Positions 9,221 to 18,967 of a stretch of DNA of 64,000 bases are shown piece after piece. Position numbers and translations under genes: made by a program. The stretch's first letter is position 1; each line of letters begins with the position of its first letter. This DNA is from Pseudomonas fluorescens (GTDB lineage: Bacteria > Pseudomonadota > Gammaproteobacteria > Pseudomonadales > Pseudomonadaceae): contig NZ_CABVHQ010000005.1 in assembly GCF_902497895.1 (NCBI RefSeq), positions 62,001 to 126,000 of the forward strand. Direction: 5' to 3'. The notes beneath the pieces were generated by a model. It did not search any database, had not been told where the DNA came from, and worked only from the letters and a program-made list of their open reading frames with translations.

Positions 9221-10435
9221 TCAGTTCGTCTCAAGGGTGTAGCTTTTGCTGACGAACAGCCCGGCGAAGAGCGACTTGTCTTCCTTGAACATATAGCTCT
9301 CTTCGAACTTGCCCTCGGTGACAAGCTTCCCGGCGATCGCACACTCCGAGTCACTGTGGTCTTTACCCTTGGCACCGAAGTCGTTCTGGAACGTCGAAAG
9401 GCCGGCTTGCGCACAGTAGCCAGCGAAATCCTGTTGCTTGGTCGCCGTCTTGTACTCGTCGAACCCGTCCTTCAGCTGGTCGAATCCTTTGTAGGTCAAC
9501 GAGTAGTTGGCCACCTTGGCTTTGCGCGCAAAGTTGCTGGTGGCATCGGCGAGGACTGATTGTCCCATGGAGGTATTGTAAGCCCCCATGATGAAGCCAC
9601 TGAAGGCACCCTTGAGCTGTTCCTGTACGTCGTCCAGCTGCGCAATTGACGCGAACTCAGCCTCGCGAACAATCCGGCCAACTTCGCTGCCGTCGTTGCG
9701 GTGAACAACCACGAACTTCATGGAGCCGGCGCCATCGTCCGACCGTTTGATAGTGAAGTCGAGGTCAACCTTTACTCCGATATCGCCAGTAGCGCCGTTC
9801 AGGAACGCCCCGGTGAACGGCAGGCGGGCGACCATGTTGCTGCCCCACGAATAGTCGGAATTCACTACACGGCCGTACTGATCGACTTCGGCCCGCGGCT
9901 GGATCTCATCGCTGACTTCAGACACCAGAACCACATCAGCGCCTTTGTGGGAGATGTAGGGGTTGCTCATGTCCATGCCCAGCAGTTGGACATGGATCTC
10001 GCCGTCCTTGCTGTCACCCGATCGGCTGAGCTTCAGGGCGTCGGCTTTGAGGTAAACCCCGCCAGCACGGCCACCACCGGTTGAGGAGTTGAGCAAGTAC
10101 CGGGACCAGGCTGCCAGACCGGTTTCGGTAGTCGACCCGTTTGTCCCGCCCAGCAATGCCAGCATGCCCTTCAGGAAAGTTTCGGCGCCGTTCGTTTGTG
10201 CTGCAACCAAGCGAATCTCCGGCGATTCCACAGTGAGGTTGCCAGACAAGAAGGAATACGACACCTCCCCCTCAGTCAGGACGTCATCAAGGAAGAATTG
10301 CTCCTTCAGTTCCTCGTAGTAGCTCAGCGTTTCCTTCTTCCCGGCGCCCGACAGCATCGAACCCGCAATGCCAAGGACGACAACACCGGCGGCCGCAGCG
10401 GCAATGAGAATTTGCTTCTTGTTCATCGATTTCAT
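9221..10435 (-). CDS. Membrane-anchored exported protein of unknown function
   Basis: This 404-residue protein begins with a short Lys-rich N-terminus and a hydrophobic Ala/Val/Gly segment (about residues 9-30), a signal anchor that would leave the rest in the periplasm. The soluble part contains alternating beta-type sequence such as EVSYSFLSGNLTVESPEIRL and VKVDLDFTIKRSDDG, which resembles AsmA/DUF945-like proteins. That resemblance is a guess. It has two Cys near the C-terminus (GYCAQAG and SECAIAG) that could form a disulphide. An alternative ATG is four codons in. The gap to the upstream gene is only 12 bases, so it is in an operon. Confidence 0.75.
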   Translation of the reverse strand: MKSMNKKQILIAAAAAGVVVLGIAGSMLSGAGKKETLSYYEELKEQFFLDDVLTEGEVSYSFLSGNLTVESPEIRLVAAQTNGAETFLKGMLALLGGTNGSTTETGLAAWSRYLLNSSTGGGRAGGVYLKADALKLSRSGDSKDGEIHVQLLGMDMSNPYISHKGADVVLVSEVSDEIQPRAEVDQYGRVVNSDYSWGSNMVARLPFTGAFLNGATGDIGVKVDLDFTIKRSDDGAGSMKFVVVHRNDGSEVGRIVREAEFASIAQLDDVQEQLKGAFSGFIMGAYNTSMGQSVLADATSNFARKAKVANYSLTYKGFDQLKDGFDEYKTATKQQDFAGYCAQAGLSTFQNDFGAKGKDHSDSECAIAGKLVTEGKFEESYMFKEDKSLFAGLFVSKSYTLETN

Positions 10436-10447
10436 AGTGGCGTGGCC

Positions 10448-12481
10448 TCACTCAATTTGGGCAGATGCTTGCTGCCAGGCAGTCACGTACTGCTGGGAAA
10501 CTTCCGGGGTCCAACTGAAGTCGATGCCGGCGTTCGGAAATTCCTTGGCCAACACCGCGCCGAAGGACACTCGGTCTGCGCAGTGATCCTGCTTGCAGGC
10601 CTCAGGGGGGCCGGCGGCATACACGCGGAAGGTCGCAATTGCACGGCCGTCTTCGAGAGGAAGATACGGGGTCATGTTGGCGGCATGAATCACGTACCAC
10701 TGATTTTCCAGATCGGCGTCAGCCTGTACCCGGCCTTTACGCGGAAAGTCGATCTCGTAGAAATCGCCGCTTTTGCCCGTGACGTGGATCATCATTGGCG
10801 TCGCCGACTTCGAGGTCGACGGGTCGAGCATTGCCATCGGGGACGGGAACGTAACACTGATGCCTGCCATCTGGGCCAGGGCTTCAGCCTCACGGCCTGC
10901 GAATTCCTTCATCCCTTCTTTCAGCTGCTGGTAACGATTGAGCACGCGGGTGTGCAGTTCAGCCTTCTGCTCTTGCAGACGGCGGGCTTCACGCAAGCGG
11001 ACTTCTTCACGACGCAGCGCGTAGTTGGTCCCTTCGCGGACGTCAAAGAAGAACTCGCCACGGTTTTCACCCATACGGTTGCGAACGATCTTTAAACTGT
11101 CACTGGAGGAGTAGCCGGAGTCCGGATAGAGGGTTTCCAGGGTTTTCGCGATGTACAGGTTCTGGACGTCCACGGTCGATGGCGAGGTCGCCTTCACCAA
11201 TTGATACACCTCAAGCACTGCTCGCTTGTACTCGGCCGGATCAAGGGCAAAGTCTTCGTTAACCGTTTCTACTACATAGTAGGGGTCGCTACTGAACGGT
11301 GTGAGTATGCGATAGGTGGGACGCTGGAATGCCAGGTAGACCTTCATGCGCCGGGCTGGAATCTCGCCCAGCAGGAAAAGGGCCTGGTCGGCGTTGCCAC
11401 TCAGATAAGACAGTGACTTGCCTTTCACTGCCGAACTGATGGATTGGTTGAACATCAGGCCGCTCGGGTGGACATATGTCCGGGACCAGGAATCGCCGCG
11501 ATAGGTGTTCGGGATCGACCAGCGCAACTTCTCGAACGGACCTTCGGCATAACCGGAGGCAGCACACGGCATCACAGGCGTGGAGGCGAAGGCGAAGCTC
11601 GGTTCACTCTCGTCAATCGCCGACTTGCTGACCAGCCATTTGCAACCGGCGCCGTCGGTGATTCCAATAAGGTTCTTGTTGGCCAGAGCCAAAGAACGGC
11701 CGAAGTCAGCGGTCGGTACTGCAGCAATGGCGGCCTGTGGCGCTACTGGCGCAGCAGGAGCTACTGGTGCTGCAACAGTTGGTGAAGAGGCCACCGGTGC
11801 TGCAACGGTAGGGGCTGGGGCTGCAGGTTCTACAGGAGCTGGAGCTGCTACTTCTTTTGCTGGGGCAGGAGCTACCGGCGCAACAGATACTGGGGCAGTG
11901 GCCGCTGGCACTGCAGGAGCTGATGCGGGCTCTACCGGCTGGACGGCAGTAGAGGCCGGGGTCGCTGGTGCTGCAGGTGCTGGAGCTGGTTCTACCGGCG
12001 TGGCAGGAGGTGCCGGGGCTACCTGTGTTGGTGCTACCGGTGCGGCTGCTACTGGTGCAGGAGCTGCTGGTGCTGCTTCTGCTGGTGCCGGAGCTGCTGC
12101 TGCTGGAGATGGTGCTACTGGCGCGGCAGCAGGTGCGGGCGGTGCAGTCAAAGTGGCGATGCCCAGGTTGGTCGCATTGCCCAGCCCAGTGGCGTAAACA
12201 GCCCCCTTCGCGTCGACAGCTTTCCAATTGACCTTCGCGGTCGGACATTCTTGTCCAAGGATGAAGGGCAGCTTACTGAGCAGCGTATTCAACGGCTTCT
12301 GGTCATCCCAGGCTGGCCGCTGGATGGTGATGGCAACTTCTGGTTTGCACCAGTTGGTTGCATCACCCTCAACGATGACGTGGATCTGCTCTGTTTTCGA
12401 ATAGGCAAGCTCGTGTGCAAATGCTTGCGGCGCGATGCCGCAAGCACTCACTACAGCGAGAGCGAGTGCGCGGTTTTTCAT
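10448..12481 (-). CDS. Exported protein with long Pro/Ala linker, unknown function
   Basis: A 677-residue protein with a cleavable signal peptide (MKNRALALAVVSACGIAPQAFA, cut near AFA-HE). An N-terminal domain of about 90 residues contains two Cys (NWCKPEV, GQECPTA). Then comes a low-complexity Pro/Ala/Val linker of about 150 residues (roughly 112-265). The C-terminal domain of about 400 residues includes a charged helical stretch (LREARRLQEQKAELHTRVLN). The linker is long enough to span much of the periplasm. I recognise no family. It lies between a lipoprotein gene and a membrane-anchored protein gene in one block. Confidence 0.75.
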   Translation of the reverse strand: MKNRALALAVVSACGIAPQAFAHELAYSKTEQIHVIVEGDATNWCKPEVAITIQRPAWDDQKPLNTLLSKLPFILGQECPTAKVNWKAVDAKGAVYATGLGNATNLGIATLTAPPAPAAAPVAPSPAAAAPAPAEAAPAAPAPVAAAPVAPTQVAPAPPATPVEPAPAPAAPATPASTAVQPVEPASAPAVPAATAPVSVAPVAPAPAKEVAAPAPVEPAAPAPTVAAPVASSPTVAAPVAPAAPVAPQAAIAAVPTADFGRSLALANKNLIGITDGAGCKWLVSKSAIDESEPSFAFASTPVMPCAASGYAEGPFEKLRWSIPNTYRGDSWSRTYVHPSGLMFNQSISSAVKGKSLSYLSGNADQALFLLGEIPARRMKVYLAFQRPTYRILTPFSSDPYYVVETVNEDFALDPAEYKRAVLEVYQLVKATSPSTVDVQNLYIAKTLETLYPDSGYSSSDSLKIVRNRMGENRGEFFFDVREGTNYALRREEVRLREARRLQEQKAELHTRVLNRYQQLKEGMKEFAGREAEALAQMAGISVTFPSPMAMLDPSTSKSATPMMIHVTGKSGDFYEIDFPRKGRVQADADLENQWYVIHAANMTPYLPLEDGRAIATFRVYAAGPPEACKQDHCADRVSFGAVLAKEFPNAGIDFSWTPEVSQQYVTAWQQASAQIE

Positions 12482-12489
12482 GGAGATCC

Positions 12490-13344
12490 TTAGATGAGTT
12501 CCCAGGTGCCGTTGGCTTGCTTGCAGAAGGTGTTATTTTCCTGCTGGCTATTACCGTCTGCCGCTTTCAGGCTCACAGTCACCGGACGGCAGGAGGTTTC
12601 TGCTGCAACTTGCTGCGTTGGCAGGGTCGGGATCGAATCCAGGTCGAAAGCCTTGGTTTCTTTATCAGCGGCCACGTTCATTTCGTCGAGGTTGTGGGCC
12701 GGTTTGACGTTCCTGGCTATAGCGTCAGCTTTAGGGGTAACGAGATCCTTGTGTATGTAGCCTACGGTCACACCCTTACGGCCTACCAGAATCCAATCGC
12801 CGGTGGAGCCAACTGCAGTGAACTCTGTACCGGACTGCAGACCACCGACCTTGTCGGCACTTTTGTCTGGTGCGGCACGCACGTTCGAACTGCTCTTGGT
12901 CAGATACGGTTCGTTGATGAGCTTCATCGACGGGACCGCTGCGATCTTCGGAGCGCGCTTCACTTCAACAGTTTTGGTCTCGGTGTATTCTTTGCCCTGG
13001 ACGATCTGCGCAGTCGCGCCCGAGTGCGCAGAGGTCCAGGTGACCGGTTGGGCCGAAGCACTTGTCGGCAGGCTCAGGGCTTCCTGAGTGCGCAGTGCCA
13101 GCGCTTGCTTGTCCTTGTCATCGAGCATTGCGCCAATTTTATTTCCGATGTAGCCACCGATCGCACTGGTGAGCAGAACAGCAACAATCTGACCATTGCC
13201 TTTACCCATGAAGGAGCCCGCAACCGCCCCGGCAAGGACGCCAATCGCAGTACCGGCCTGTTGCTTGTTGATGCCCAGTTGGGCACAGCCAGAGCTTGCT
13301 CCGATAGCTACTGCCAGGATGGAAACGATAAGCTTTTTACGCAC
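12490..13344 (-). CDS. Lipoprotein with glycine-zipper and SH3-like domain
   Basis: The 284-residue product has a lipoprotein-type signal with Cys at residue 20 (GASSGC). Then comes a glycine-zipper segment (AGTAIGVLAGAVAGSFMGKG, then SAIGGYIGNKIGAML) like that in 17-kDa surface antigens and SlyB-type proteins. A bacterial SH3-like region follows (about residues 150-205: SSNVRAAPDKSADKVGGLQS then GWILVG-like turns), which may contact peptidoglycan. The C-terminal tail has two Cys. It is likely an envelope-attached structural protein. Nine bases separate it from the downstream gene. Confidence 0.8.
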   Translation of the reverse strand: MRKKLIVSILAVAIGASSGCAQLGINKQQAGTAIGVLAGAVAGSFMGKGNGQIVAVLLTSAIGGYIGNKIGAMLDDKDKQALALRTQEALSLPTSASAQPVTWTSAHSGATAQIVQGKEYTETKTVEVKRAPKIAAVPSMKLINEPYLTKSSSNVRAAPDKSADKVGGLQSGTEFTAVGSTGDWILVGRKGVTVGYIHKDLVTPKADAIARNVKPAHNLDEMNVAADKETKAFDLDSIPTLPTQQVAAETSCRPVTVSLKAADGNSQQENNTFCKQANGTWELI

Positions 13345-13368
13345 GGTGAATCTCCCTTTTGTGTGAGT

Positions 13369-14628
13369 TCACTCTGCTTTCAGCAGAGGCTTTGTCAGGT
13401 TGTAAAGCATTGCTTCTGAGGACATGGCCCAGTTGAATACCGAGGCCAGTAGTAGGGGTTGCTTGCCCAGACTTTGGAACGCATCCCGGTATCCGGTGCT
13501 TTCGACAATCCCATTGCCGACGGCTAGCGGGAATATAACGATCGAAGCAATTGCGATCGGGCGCACAAAGCGAATTCGACGCGGCCTGCTCCGCAGGGCT
13601 TCAACACCCGAGATGATCAGAACCACAAGACTGATGGCACCGAAGAACAAACCGCTCAGAAGTGAGAACGGGATAAACCACATGTTCTTCACCACATTCA
13701 GGCCTTCTGCACCCTGGATGTCGGTATGCGCTACGTCGAACGCCATGTTGTCGGCAATGCCGGGGAGGTAGCTCTGAAATTGCTGGCGGGTCGCCAACAG
13801 ATTCATACCTCGCACATAAAGAGGGCCTAGAGCGCTCTTGGCCATGTAGCGGACTTCGGTAGTGTTGGCGAGAGCGTCCCGGCTTCTTACACCCGGATTG
13901 ATCGATCTGGCGTACTCGTCAATGCCTGGTTGATAGCCCAGGTCCACCCCGGCACTTGGCCACTGGATAGGTTTCCATTCGTTCCCGGGAATTCCAGCCG
14001 CGCGAAAGCCTTCAAGCTTTGCGTACGTTCTGATGATGTCGTCGATGTTGGGCACAACGGTTTCTTGCAGGCGCTCGTAGAGAGCATCTCCATTTCGGGA
14101 CGTATAGCCCCGGAATACAGCAGCGCAGAAGCCTCGGAAGTTTTTGTCGATGCGCTCGACATACGCACCTTGAACGCTCATTAGAACCCCAAGGTTTGCG
14201 ATGAATGCCTTGCCCTCACCCTGGTCTTTGTATTCCTTGTAGGGAATCTCGGGAATGTTCAGCGAGTCGTAGAGCAGACCCTTTTTGGTGACGTATGCGT
14301 ACAGACTGCTGACGCGCAGCGATCCAGGGAATTTTTCGGCTATCCAGTCGGGGGCTGCACCCTGGAACGACCAGGTGGCAGGAGCGACGATCACAGTCGA
14401 AGCGGCAAGCCAGTACCAGAGCACCCTGCCCTTGCCTTGATAGCGGCGATAGCAGAGGCGCCACACAAGCAGGCACATACTTGTGGAGGCCAAAACCTGG
14501 CTATAGGTCTCAAGGACTTCGAGTTTTTTCAGCGGAATGTCGGCCCCCGCCATGTTCAAAAGTTCAGCATTGAACAGGAGGCTGCAGATCAGATAGATCG
14601 CGTTCAAAACAACAAGTGCGACGAGCAT
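13369..14628 (-). CDS. Multi-spanning inner-membrane protein of unknown function
   Basis: A 419-residue protein with hydrophobic segments near residues 2-22, 45-62, 72-90, 310-335 and 345-368 and a large loop (about 95-305) that is probably periplasmic. The loop is rich in Tyr and charged residues and has no motif I know. AAGGAAC precedes ATG 14628. It is the first gene of the five-gene envelope block, which lies downstream of terE but behind the terE terminator, so it needs its own promoter. Co-localisation with lipoprotein genes suggests a multi-part envelope complex; the role is unknown. Confidence 0.75.
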   Translation of the reverse strand: MLVALVVLNAIYLICSLLFNAELLNMAGADIPLKKLEVLETYSQVLASTSMCLLVWRLCYRRYQGKGRVLWYWLAASTVIVAPATWSFQGAAPDWIAEKFPGSLRVSSLYAYVTKKGLLYDSLNIPEIPYKEYKDQGEGKAFIANLGVLMSVQGAYVERIDKNFRGFCAAVFRGYTSRNGDALYERLQETVVPNIDDIIRTYAKLEGFRAAGIPGNEWKPIQWPSAGVDLGYQPGIDEYARSINPGVRSRDALANTTEVRYMAKSALGPLYVRGMNLLATRQQFQSYLPGIADNMAFDVAHTDIQGAEGLNVVKNMWFIPFSLLSGLFFGAISLVVLIISGVEALRSRPRRIRFVRPIAIASIVIFPLAVGNGIVESTGYRDAFQSLGKQPLLLASVFNWAMSSEAMLYNLTKPLLKAE

Positions 14629-14957
14629 CCAACTGTTCCTTGTCAGAATTCAAGCGTTAGACCCTGGATGATCAGGGGTACGCAAAGAGGTGTAGCATAT
14701 TGCCATCTTGGAAAAGGACGCACCACCCAAAATAGGCTGGAAATACGTAATCCAGAGGGTTTAAGTCGATTTTTATCCAGTATTCGCGGGGGCGAGTTCA
14801 GGAAGTCGTCAATCGGCTGAGTTCCCGACCTGGATCAAAGAAGCCACAGCGAAAGGCATCATCCAGTAACGCCCCTCCCCTCGGGTATTCCCGCGCCGGC
14901 ATTTCTGCAGGCAAGAAAAAGCCCCCGTCTCCGGAGGCTTTCTCAACCCTTTTCGGG
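14629..14957. other. Intergenic gap between terE and the envelope block
   Basis: It holds the terE terminator (14914-14943) and presumably the promoter of the envelope block. On the minus strand TATGCT near 14695 is a possible -10 box, but I found no convincing -35 at the right distance. Confidence 0.4.
14914..14943 (-). terminator. Terminator after terE
   Basis: On the minus strand AAAGCCTCC pairs with GGGGGCTTT (one G-T pair) around a six-base loop, followed by TTTTTC. It starts 15 bases after the terE stop codon and should separate the ter genes from the envelope block. Confidence 0.8.
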
Positions 14958-15536
14958 TTAGCCGATGCTCACACCGTGGGATTCAGCCAGAGGCTTCAGG
15001 CCGCCGGCGAAACCTTGGCCGATCGCCTTGAACTTGAACTCTTCACCACTGCGATACAGCTCGCCAAAAATCATGGCGGTCTCGGTCGAGGAATCTTCAC
15101 TCAGGTCATAGCGAGCCAGCTCTTTGCCGTCAGCCTTGTTCACAACGCGGATGTAGGCATTGGAAACCTGACCGAAGCTCTGCTTACGCTCTACCGAGTC
15201 GTGGATGGTCACAGCGAAGACAAGTTTCTTCACTGCAGCGGCCAGGCCATTCAGCTTGACGGTGGCTTGTTCATCGTCGCCTTCGCCGTCGCCCGACTGG
15301 TTGTCGCCCATGTGCTCGACCGAACCGTCGGCAGACTTCTTGTTGTTGTAGAAGATGAAGCTATTGTCGTCGAGAACCTTGCCGTTCTCGCCAACGATGA
15401 AGATCGAAGCGTCGAGGTCGAACTTGGAGCCATCAGTAACGCGTGGGTCCCAGCCAAGGCCAACGGTTACTTCGGTCAGGCCCGGGGCTTCTTTGGACAG
15501 CGAGACGTTACCGCCTTTAGACAGACTTACAGCCAT
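14958..15536 (-). CDS. terE: Tellurium-resistance/stress protein TerE (TerD domain)
   Basis: A 192-residue cytosolic TerD-domain protein, full length for the family. The start [20 protein letters not shown] and the acidic calcium-binding loop [14 protein letters not shown] are typical. Family members bind Ca2+ and are part of Ter stress systems, with resistance to tellurite, colicins and phage reported for plasmid versions. It is the last gene of terZABCDE and matches enteric TerE best by its MAVSL start and position. It is a paralogue of terD next door. An AAGGAATC site precedes the ATG. Confidence 0.93.
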   Translation of the reverse strand: MAVSLSKGGNVSLSKEAPGLTEVTVGLGWDPRVTDGSKFDLDASIFIVGENGKVLDDNSFIFYNNKKSADGSVEHMGDNQSGDGEGDDEQATVKLNGLAAAVKKLVFAVTIHDSVERKQSFGQVSNAYIRVVNKADGKELARYDLSEDSSTETAMIFGELYRSGEEFKFKAIGQGFAGGLKPLAESHGVSIG

Positions 15537-15635
15537 TTTCAGATTCCTTGTTCCGTGGGTTCGATCAAGCTTTCATGCCGGTGATCTCGCCAGCGACTCT
15601 AGGCCGATAGCGAAATATTGTCCAACGGCACTGAT

Positions 15636-16211
15636 TCAGAAATTCATGCCAAACGAATTCGCAAGCGCCTTCAGGCCGCCAGCGAAGCCTTGGCCAACGG
15701 CACGGAATTTCCACTCGCCGTTGTTGCGGTACAACTCTGCGAAGATCATCGCAGTTTCGGTCGAGGCATCTTCGGCCAGGTCGTAACGAACGACCTCAGC
15801 GCCGGTCACTTCGTTGGCGATGCGGATGAACGAGCCGCCCACTTGGCCGAAGTTCTGCTTGCGACCATCTGCATCGTGGATGGTCACGATGAATGCGATC
15901 TTGTCTACGTCAGCCGGAACGCGGCTCAGGTCGACCTTCAACACTTCATCGTCGCCATCACCAGCACCGGTACGGTTGTCACCGGTATGCTCAACCGAGC
16001 CGTCGGTGCTCTTCAGCTGGTTGTAGAAGACGAAGTCAGCTTCACTGCGTACCTTGCCGTTTGCACCCAGTAGAAAGGCGCTGGCGTCCAGGTCAAACTC
16101 AACGCCATCGGTGGCGCGAGGATCCCAACCCAGACCGATCAGAAGCTTGTTCAAGCTTGCATCGGTTTTCGTGAGAGACAGATTGCCGCCTTTTTGAAGT
16201 GTCAGTGCCAT
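15636..16211 (-). CDS. terD: Tellurium-resistance/stress protein TerD
   Basis: A 191-residue TerD-domain protein. The calcium-binding loop reads [13 protein letters not shown] and the C-terminal core [19 protein letters not shown] is intact. The segment [20 protein letters not shown] is closer to enteric TerD than to TerE. Ter proteins are thought to gather at the inner face of the membrane around TerC and TerB and to link metal or calcium sensing to stress tolerance; the mechanism is unsettled. It sits 31 bases after terC and 99 bases before terE. Confidence 0.93.
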   Translation of the reverse strand: MALTLQKGGNLSLTKTDASLNKLLIGLGWDPRATDGVEFDLDASAFLLGANGKVRSEADFVFYNQLKSTDGSVEHTGDNRTGAGDGDDEVLKVDLSRVPADVDKIAFIVTIHDADGRKQNFGQVGGSFIRIANEVTGAEVVRYDLAEDASTETAMIFAELYRNNGEWKFRAVGQGFAGGLKALANSFGMNF

Positions 16212-16242
16212 GGGTAGAGCTCCTTGTGGTAAATGCTATTGC

Positions 16243-17277
16243 TCAGTTGCTTTCGGGTTGGGTTTCTTCTTTCTCAGGGAAGATCCAACTCGCGACGACG
16301 CCGATAACCAGGACAATCATGACGATCAGCAAGCTGGTGTTCGCGTCAATGTTATAGCCGTGGTGGAACATGTGGTCGGTCGCATTCAAGCCGAGCTTGA
16401 CTGCGATGAAGAACAGCAGTGCGACGACCGCTTTCTCCAAGTGGACCAGGTAGCGTTTTGACGCTTCGAGGACGAAGTACATCGTCCGCAAGCCGAGAAT
16501 GGCGAACAGCATGGCCGAATAGACGATCAGGGGCTCACGGCTCACCGCGATAATCGCCGGCACGGAGTCAAATGCGAACAGCACATCAGACACTTCAGCA
16601 ACCACCAGGCAGAGGAACAGCGGGGTAGCGAAAATTGTGCCTTTTGCCGCCAGAGTCATACCTTTGTTTTCGGGTTTCTGGAGTTCTACCTGCAGGGCCT
16701 TGCGAGTCACAAAGAAATTGTGACCGTACAGCTTTGGCCATACCGGGAACAGCTTCTGTGCGAAGCGATACGCCATGTGCTTGGAATAGTCTTCTTCCTC
16801 TTCGGCATCGCCGCCGGCGCGCAGCATCATGACTGCAGTCCACGCAACGATCAGCGCAAATACGATCTCGACCCAGGGTCCGAAGGCCAAGAGGCCGGTG
16901 CCGATGGCAACGAAAATGCCGCGGAACACGATAGCGCCGATGATGCCCCAGTACAGAACCCGGTGGCGCAAGCCATCCGGCACTTTGAACCAGGCGAAGA
17001 TCGCCATGAATACGAACAGGTTGTCCACGCTCAGGACTTTCTCCAGGGCGTAGCCGGTTACGAAAAGACTTGCGACTGCCGGGCCATGCTGGACGTAAAG
17101 GAAGCCTGCAAACACCATCGAGATGGCGATCCAGAACACCGACCATATCGAGGCTTTAGCCAGCGAAATTGGCTTGTCGCCACGGTGAGTGACCATATCG
17201 AGCAGAAGCGCTCCGAGCGCGATCCCGACGAATACAGCCATGGTCAGCGGAGGGAATCCGATTTGAGTAGCTTCCAC
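16243..17277 (-). CDS. terC: TerC-family integral membrane protein
   Basis: A 344-residue inner-membrane protein with about nine hydrophobic segments. The TerC hallmarks are present: FVTGYALEKVLSVDNLFVF near residue 75 and LFAFDSVPAIIAVSREP near residue 220, each with a membrane-embedded acidic residue. TerC proteins are implicated in metal (notably manganese) efflux and metallation of exported proteins. Here it lies between terB and terD and is likely the membrane anchor for the soluble Ter proteins. It is 11 bases after the terB stop. Confidence 0.94.
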   Translation of the reverse strand: MEATQIGFPPLTMAVFVGIALGALLLDMVTHRGDKPISLAKASIWSVFWIAISMVFAGFLYVQHGPAVASLFVTGYALEKVLSVDNLFVFMAIFAWFKVPDGLRHRVLYWGIIGAIVFRGIFVAIGTGLLAFGPWVEIVFALIVAWTAVMMLRAGGDAEEEEDYSKHMAYRFAQKLFPVWPKLYGHNFFVTRKALQVELQKPENKGMTLAAKGTIFATPLFLCLVVAEVSDVLFAFDSVPAIIAVSREPLIVYSAMLFAILGLRTMYFVLEASKRYLVHLEKAVVALLFFIAVKLGLNATDHMFHHGYNIDANTSLLIVMIVLVIGVVASWIFPEKEETQPESN

Positions 17278-17288
17278 GGTACGGCTCC

Positions 17289-17738
17289 TTAGAGTTCGAA
17301 ATCAGCTGGGTTGAGGCCCAGCTCAAGGCAGATCAAACGGCAGGCCGCTTTTTCCTTGTCGTCGAAGTTGCCATCCGAGGCGCCGACAGAACATACGACA
17401 CGTACCAACAGGCGAGCAGCGCCATCGTTGCCTTTGAGCTTGCCGACAACCTTCAGAGCTTCAGCCCGACCGATCTGTAGGTCGAACTCGAACTTCGCGC
17501 AGTGGTCGTTGAAGGAATTGATCACGTCCTTGAGGTCGAAGACTTTCAGTTCAGGCGAGTTGGTGATAAATCCAACCATCTTCGACTTCTCAACCGCCGA
17601 GATGTCGTCATCAGCCGCAGCGACAATTGCGCAACCCGCGGTGGTGGCGTCCATGAACTTCTGGTTCTTGAATTTCGCGACCTCAGTGGTCAGCGTGTCA
17701 CGGGCTTTCGCCGCGTTCGTTTTAAGCCATGCAAGCAT
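17289..17738 (-). CDS. terB: Tellurium-resistance protein TerB
   Basis: A 149-residue all-helical cytosolic protein, normal length for TerB. The acidic pattern AAADDDISAVEKSKM in the first helix pair and CSVGASDGNFDDKEK in the second are the family's paired metal-binding repeats. TerB has been reported to bind metal and to associate with TerC at the membrane. The gene is 47 bases downstream of terA and 11 bases upstream of terC. Nothing suggests decay. Confidence 0.94.
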   Translation of the reverse strand: MLAWLKTNAAKARDTLTTEVAKFKNQKFMDATTAGCAIVAAADDDISAVEKSKMVGFITNSPELKVFDLKDVINSFNDHCAKFEFDLQIGRAEALKVVGKLKGNDGAARLLVRVVCSVGASDGNFDDKEKAACRLICLELGLNPADFEL

Positions 17739-17785
17739 TTTGAGTTCCCCTCAAAAGGCGGGGTCAGAGGACCCCGCCAAGATTT

Positions 17786-18967
17786 TTATTTCGAGCCAGA
17801 GGACCAGCGCATGCCCCAGTCATATGCTTTGTCCATCACAGCTTGCCCTCGGTGGAAGTCCACCCGCCGGGAGACCTTGACGGCACCGTTGACATTTTCC
17901 AGCAAAGCGATAGCGCACGTGCCTTCACGCCCACCCTCCTCGTTAAGCCTTACCTCAATGTCTGGCTGGCCAGGGATGTAGATGGTCACAACTCCATCGG
18001 TCTCTTTCCAGTCAGGTACCCCTTCGTAAATGAAGGCGTAGATCAAGATGCGCCGGACCTCACTCCACTGCGTCCCGTTAATGTGCAGCCACTCCCCTCC
18101 CGCAACAGAGCCGGTACGGTCGTCGCCCATGAGTTGGATATAAGGCTCGCGTTTCAGGCTACCAAATGCTTTGCCCAAGGCTTGCACCACGCCCTTGCGA
18201 CCATCCTGAAGTTCATAGAGACAGCCGACGTCGAGGTCGATGGATTTGCTACGGCTGAAGAAACCGCCACCTTTACCCTGGTTCCAGTTCAAGTTCACTT
18301 TGATCTCGCCGAAACCAGCAGCGGTTTTCTCGAGGCTGATCGAGGAGCGTGTCTTGTCGAGCGTGACCTTGCTCAGGCTGATCGAAGACTTCGGTGCGGC
18401 CGGCGGGACCGGGGCAGGCTGGGGAGCGGCTTGAGCGGGCGCAGGTGTCGGAGCTGGAGCTGGAGCCGCGACTTCAACACCAAAATGCTTGGCCAAGGGT
18501 TCCAGGCCACCAGCGAAGCCTTGGGCTACGCAGCGGAACTTCCACTCGCCCTGGCGGCGGTAGAACTCGCCGAGGATGAGTGCAGTTTCCTTCATGCCAC
18601 CGGTGGGAAGCTGAGCTTCAATCCCGCCTGACACCGCTACCGAGAGCTGCGAGACACGGTCGAAGCTGGCCTTGTTTTCGTAGATCGTGGCAGTCAAAGC
18701 CACTTTCTCGACAACAGCTTCCAGACGGCTCAGATCAAGGGTGAACACTGCGCGACCGGCAGACGACTCAGTCATCTGCACCGCGCCGCCCAGCACACTG
18801 GTTTGCCCGTAGAAGCACATATCGCCGTCGCCGCGGACTTTGCCTGCAGCGCCCAGCGCAAAAGCCGAGACATCAATTTCAGCCCCGGGAATCGGCGAGT
18901 AGTTGATATCGACGCGAAGCTGGCCGGTGGCAACCGACGCATTACCGCCAGGTACGAGAGTCGCCAT
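17786..18967 (-). CDS. terA: Tellurium-resistance protein TerA
   Basis: A 393-residue protein with two TerD-type halves. The N-terminal half (about 1-170) ends in TALILGEFYRRQGEWKFRCV. A Pro/Ala linker (about 170-195) joins it to a C-terminal half starting SISLSKVTLDKTRSSISLEK. Length and order match TerA. The acidic Ca2+ loop seen in TerD/TerE is weaker here. Its ATG overlaps the terZ stop by one base, so translation is coupled. Role: soluble partner in the Ter complex. Confidence 0.9.
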   Translation of the reverse strand: MATLVPGGNASVATGQLRVDINYSPIPGAEIDVSAFALGAAGKVRGDGDMCFYGQTSVLGGAVQMTESSAGRAVFTLDLSRLEAVVEKVALTATIYENKASFDRVSQLSVAVSGGIEAQLPTGGMKETALILGEFYRRQGEWKFRCVAQGFAGGLEPLAKHFGVEVAAPAPAPTPAPAQAAPQPAPVPPAAPKSSISLSKVTLDKTRSSISLEKTAAGFGEIKVNLNWNQGKGGGFFSRSKSIDLDVGCLYELQDGRKGVVQALGKAFGSLKREPYIQLMGDDRTGSVAGGEWLHINGTQWSEVRRILIYAFIYEGVPDWKETDGVVTIYIPGQPDIEVRLNEEGGREGTCAIALLENVNGAVKVSRRVDFHRGQAVMDKAYDWGMRWSSGSK

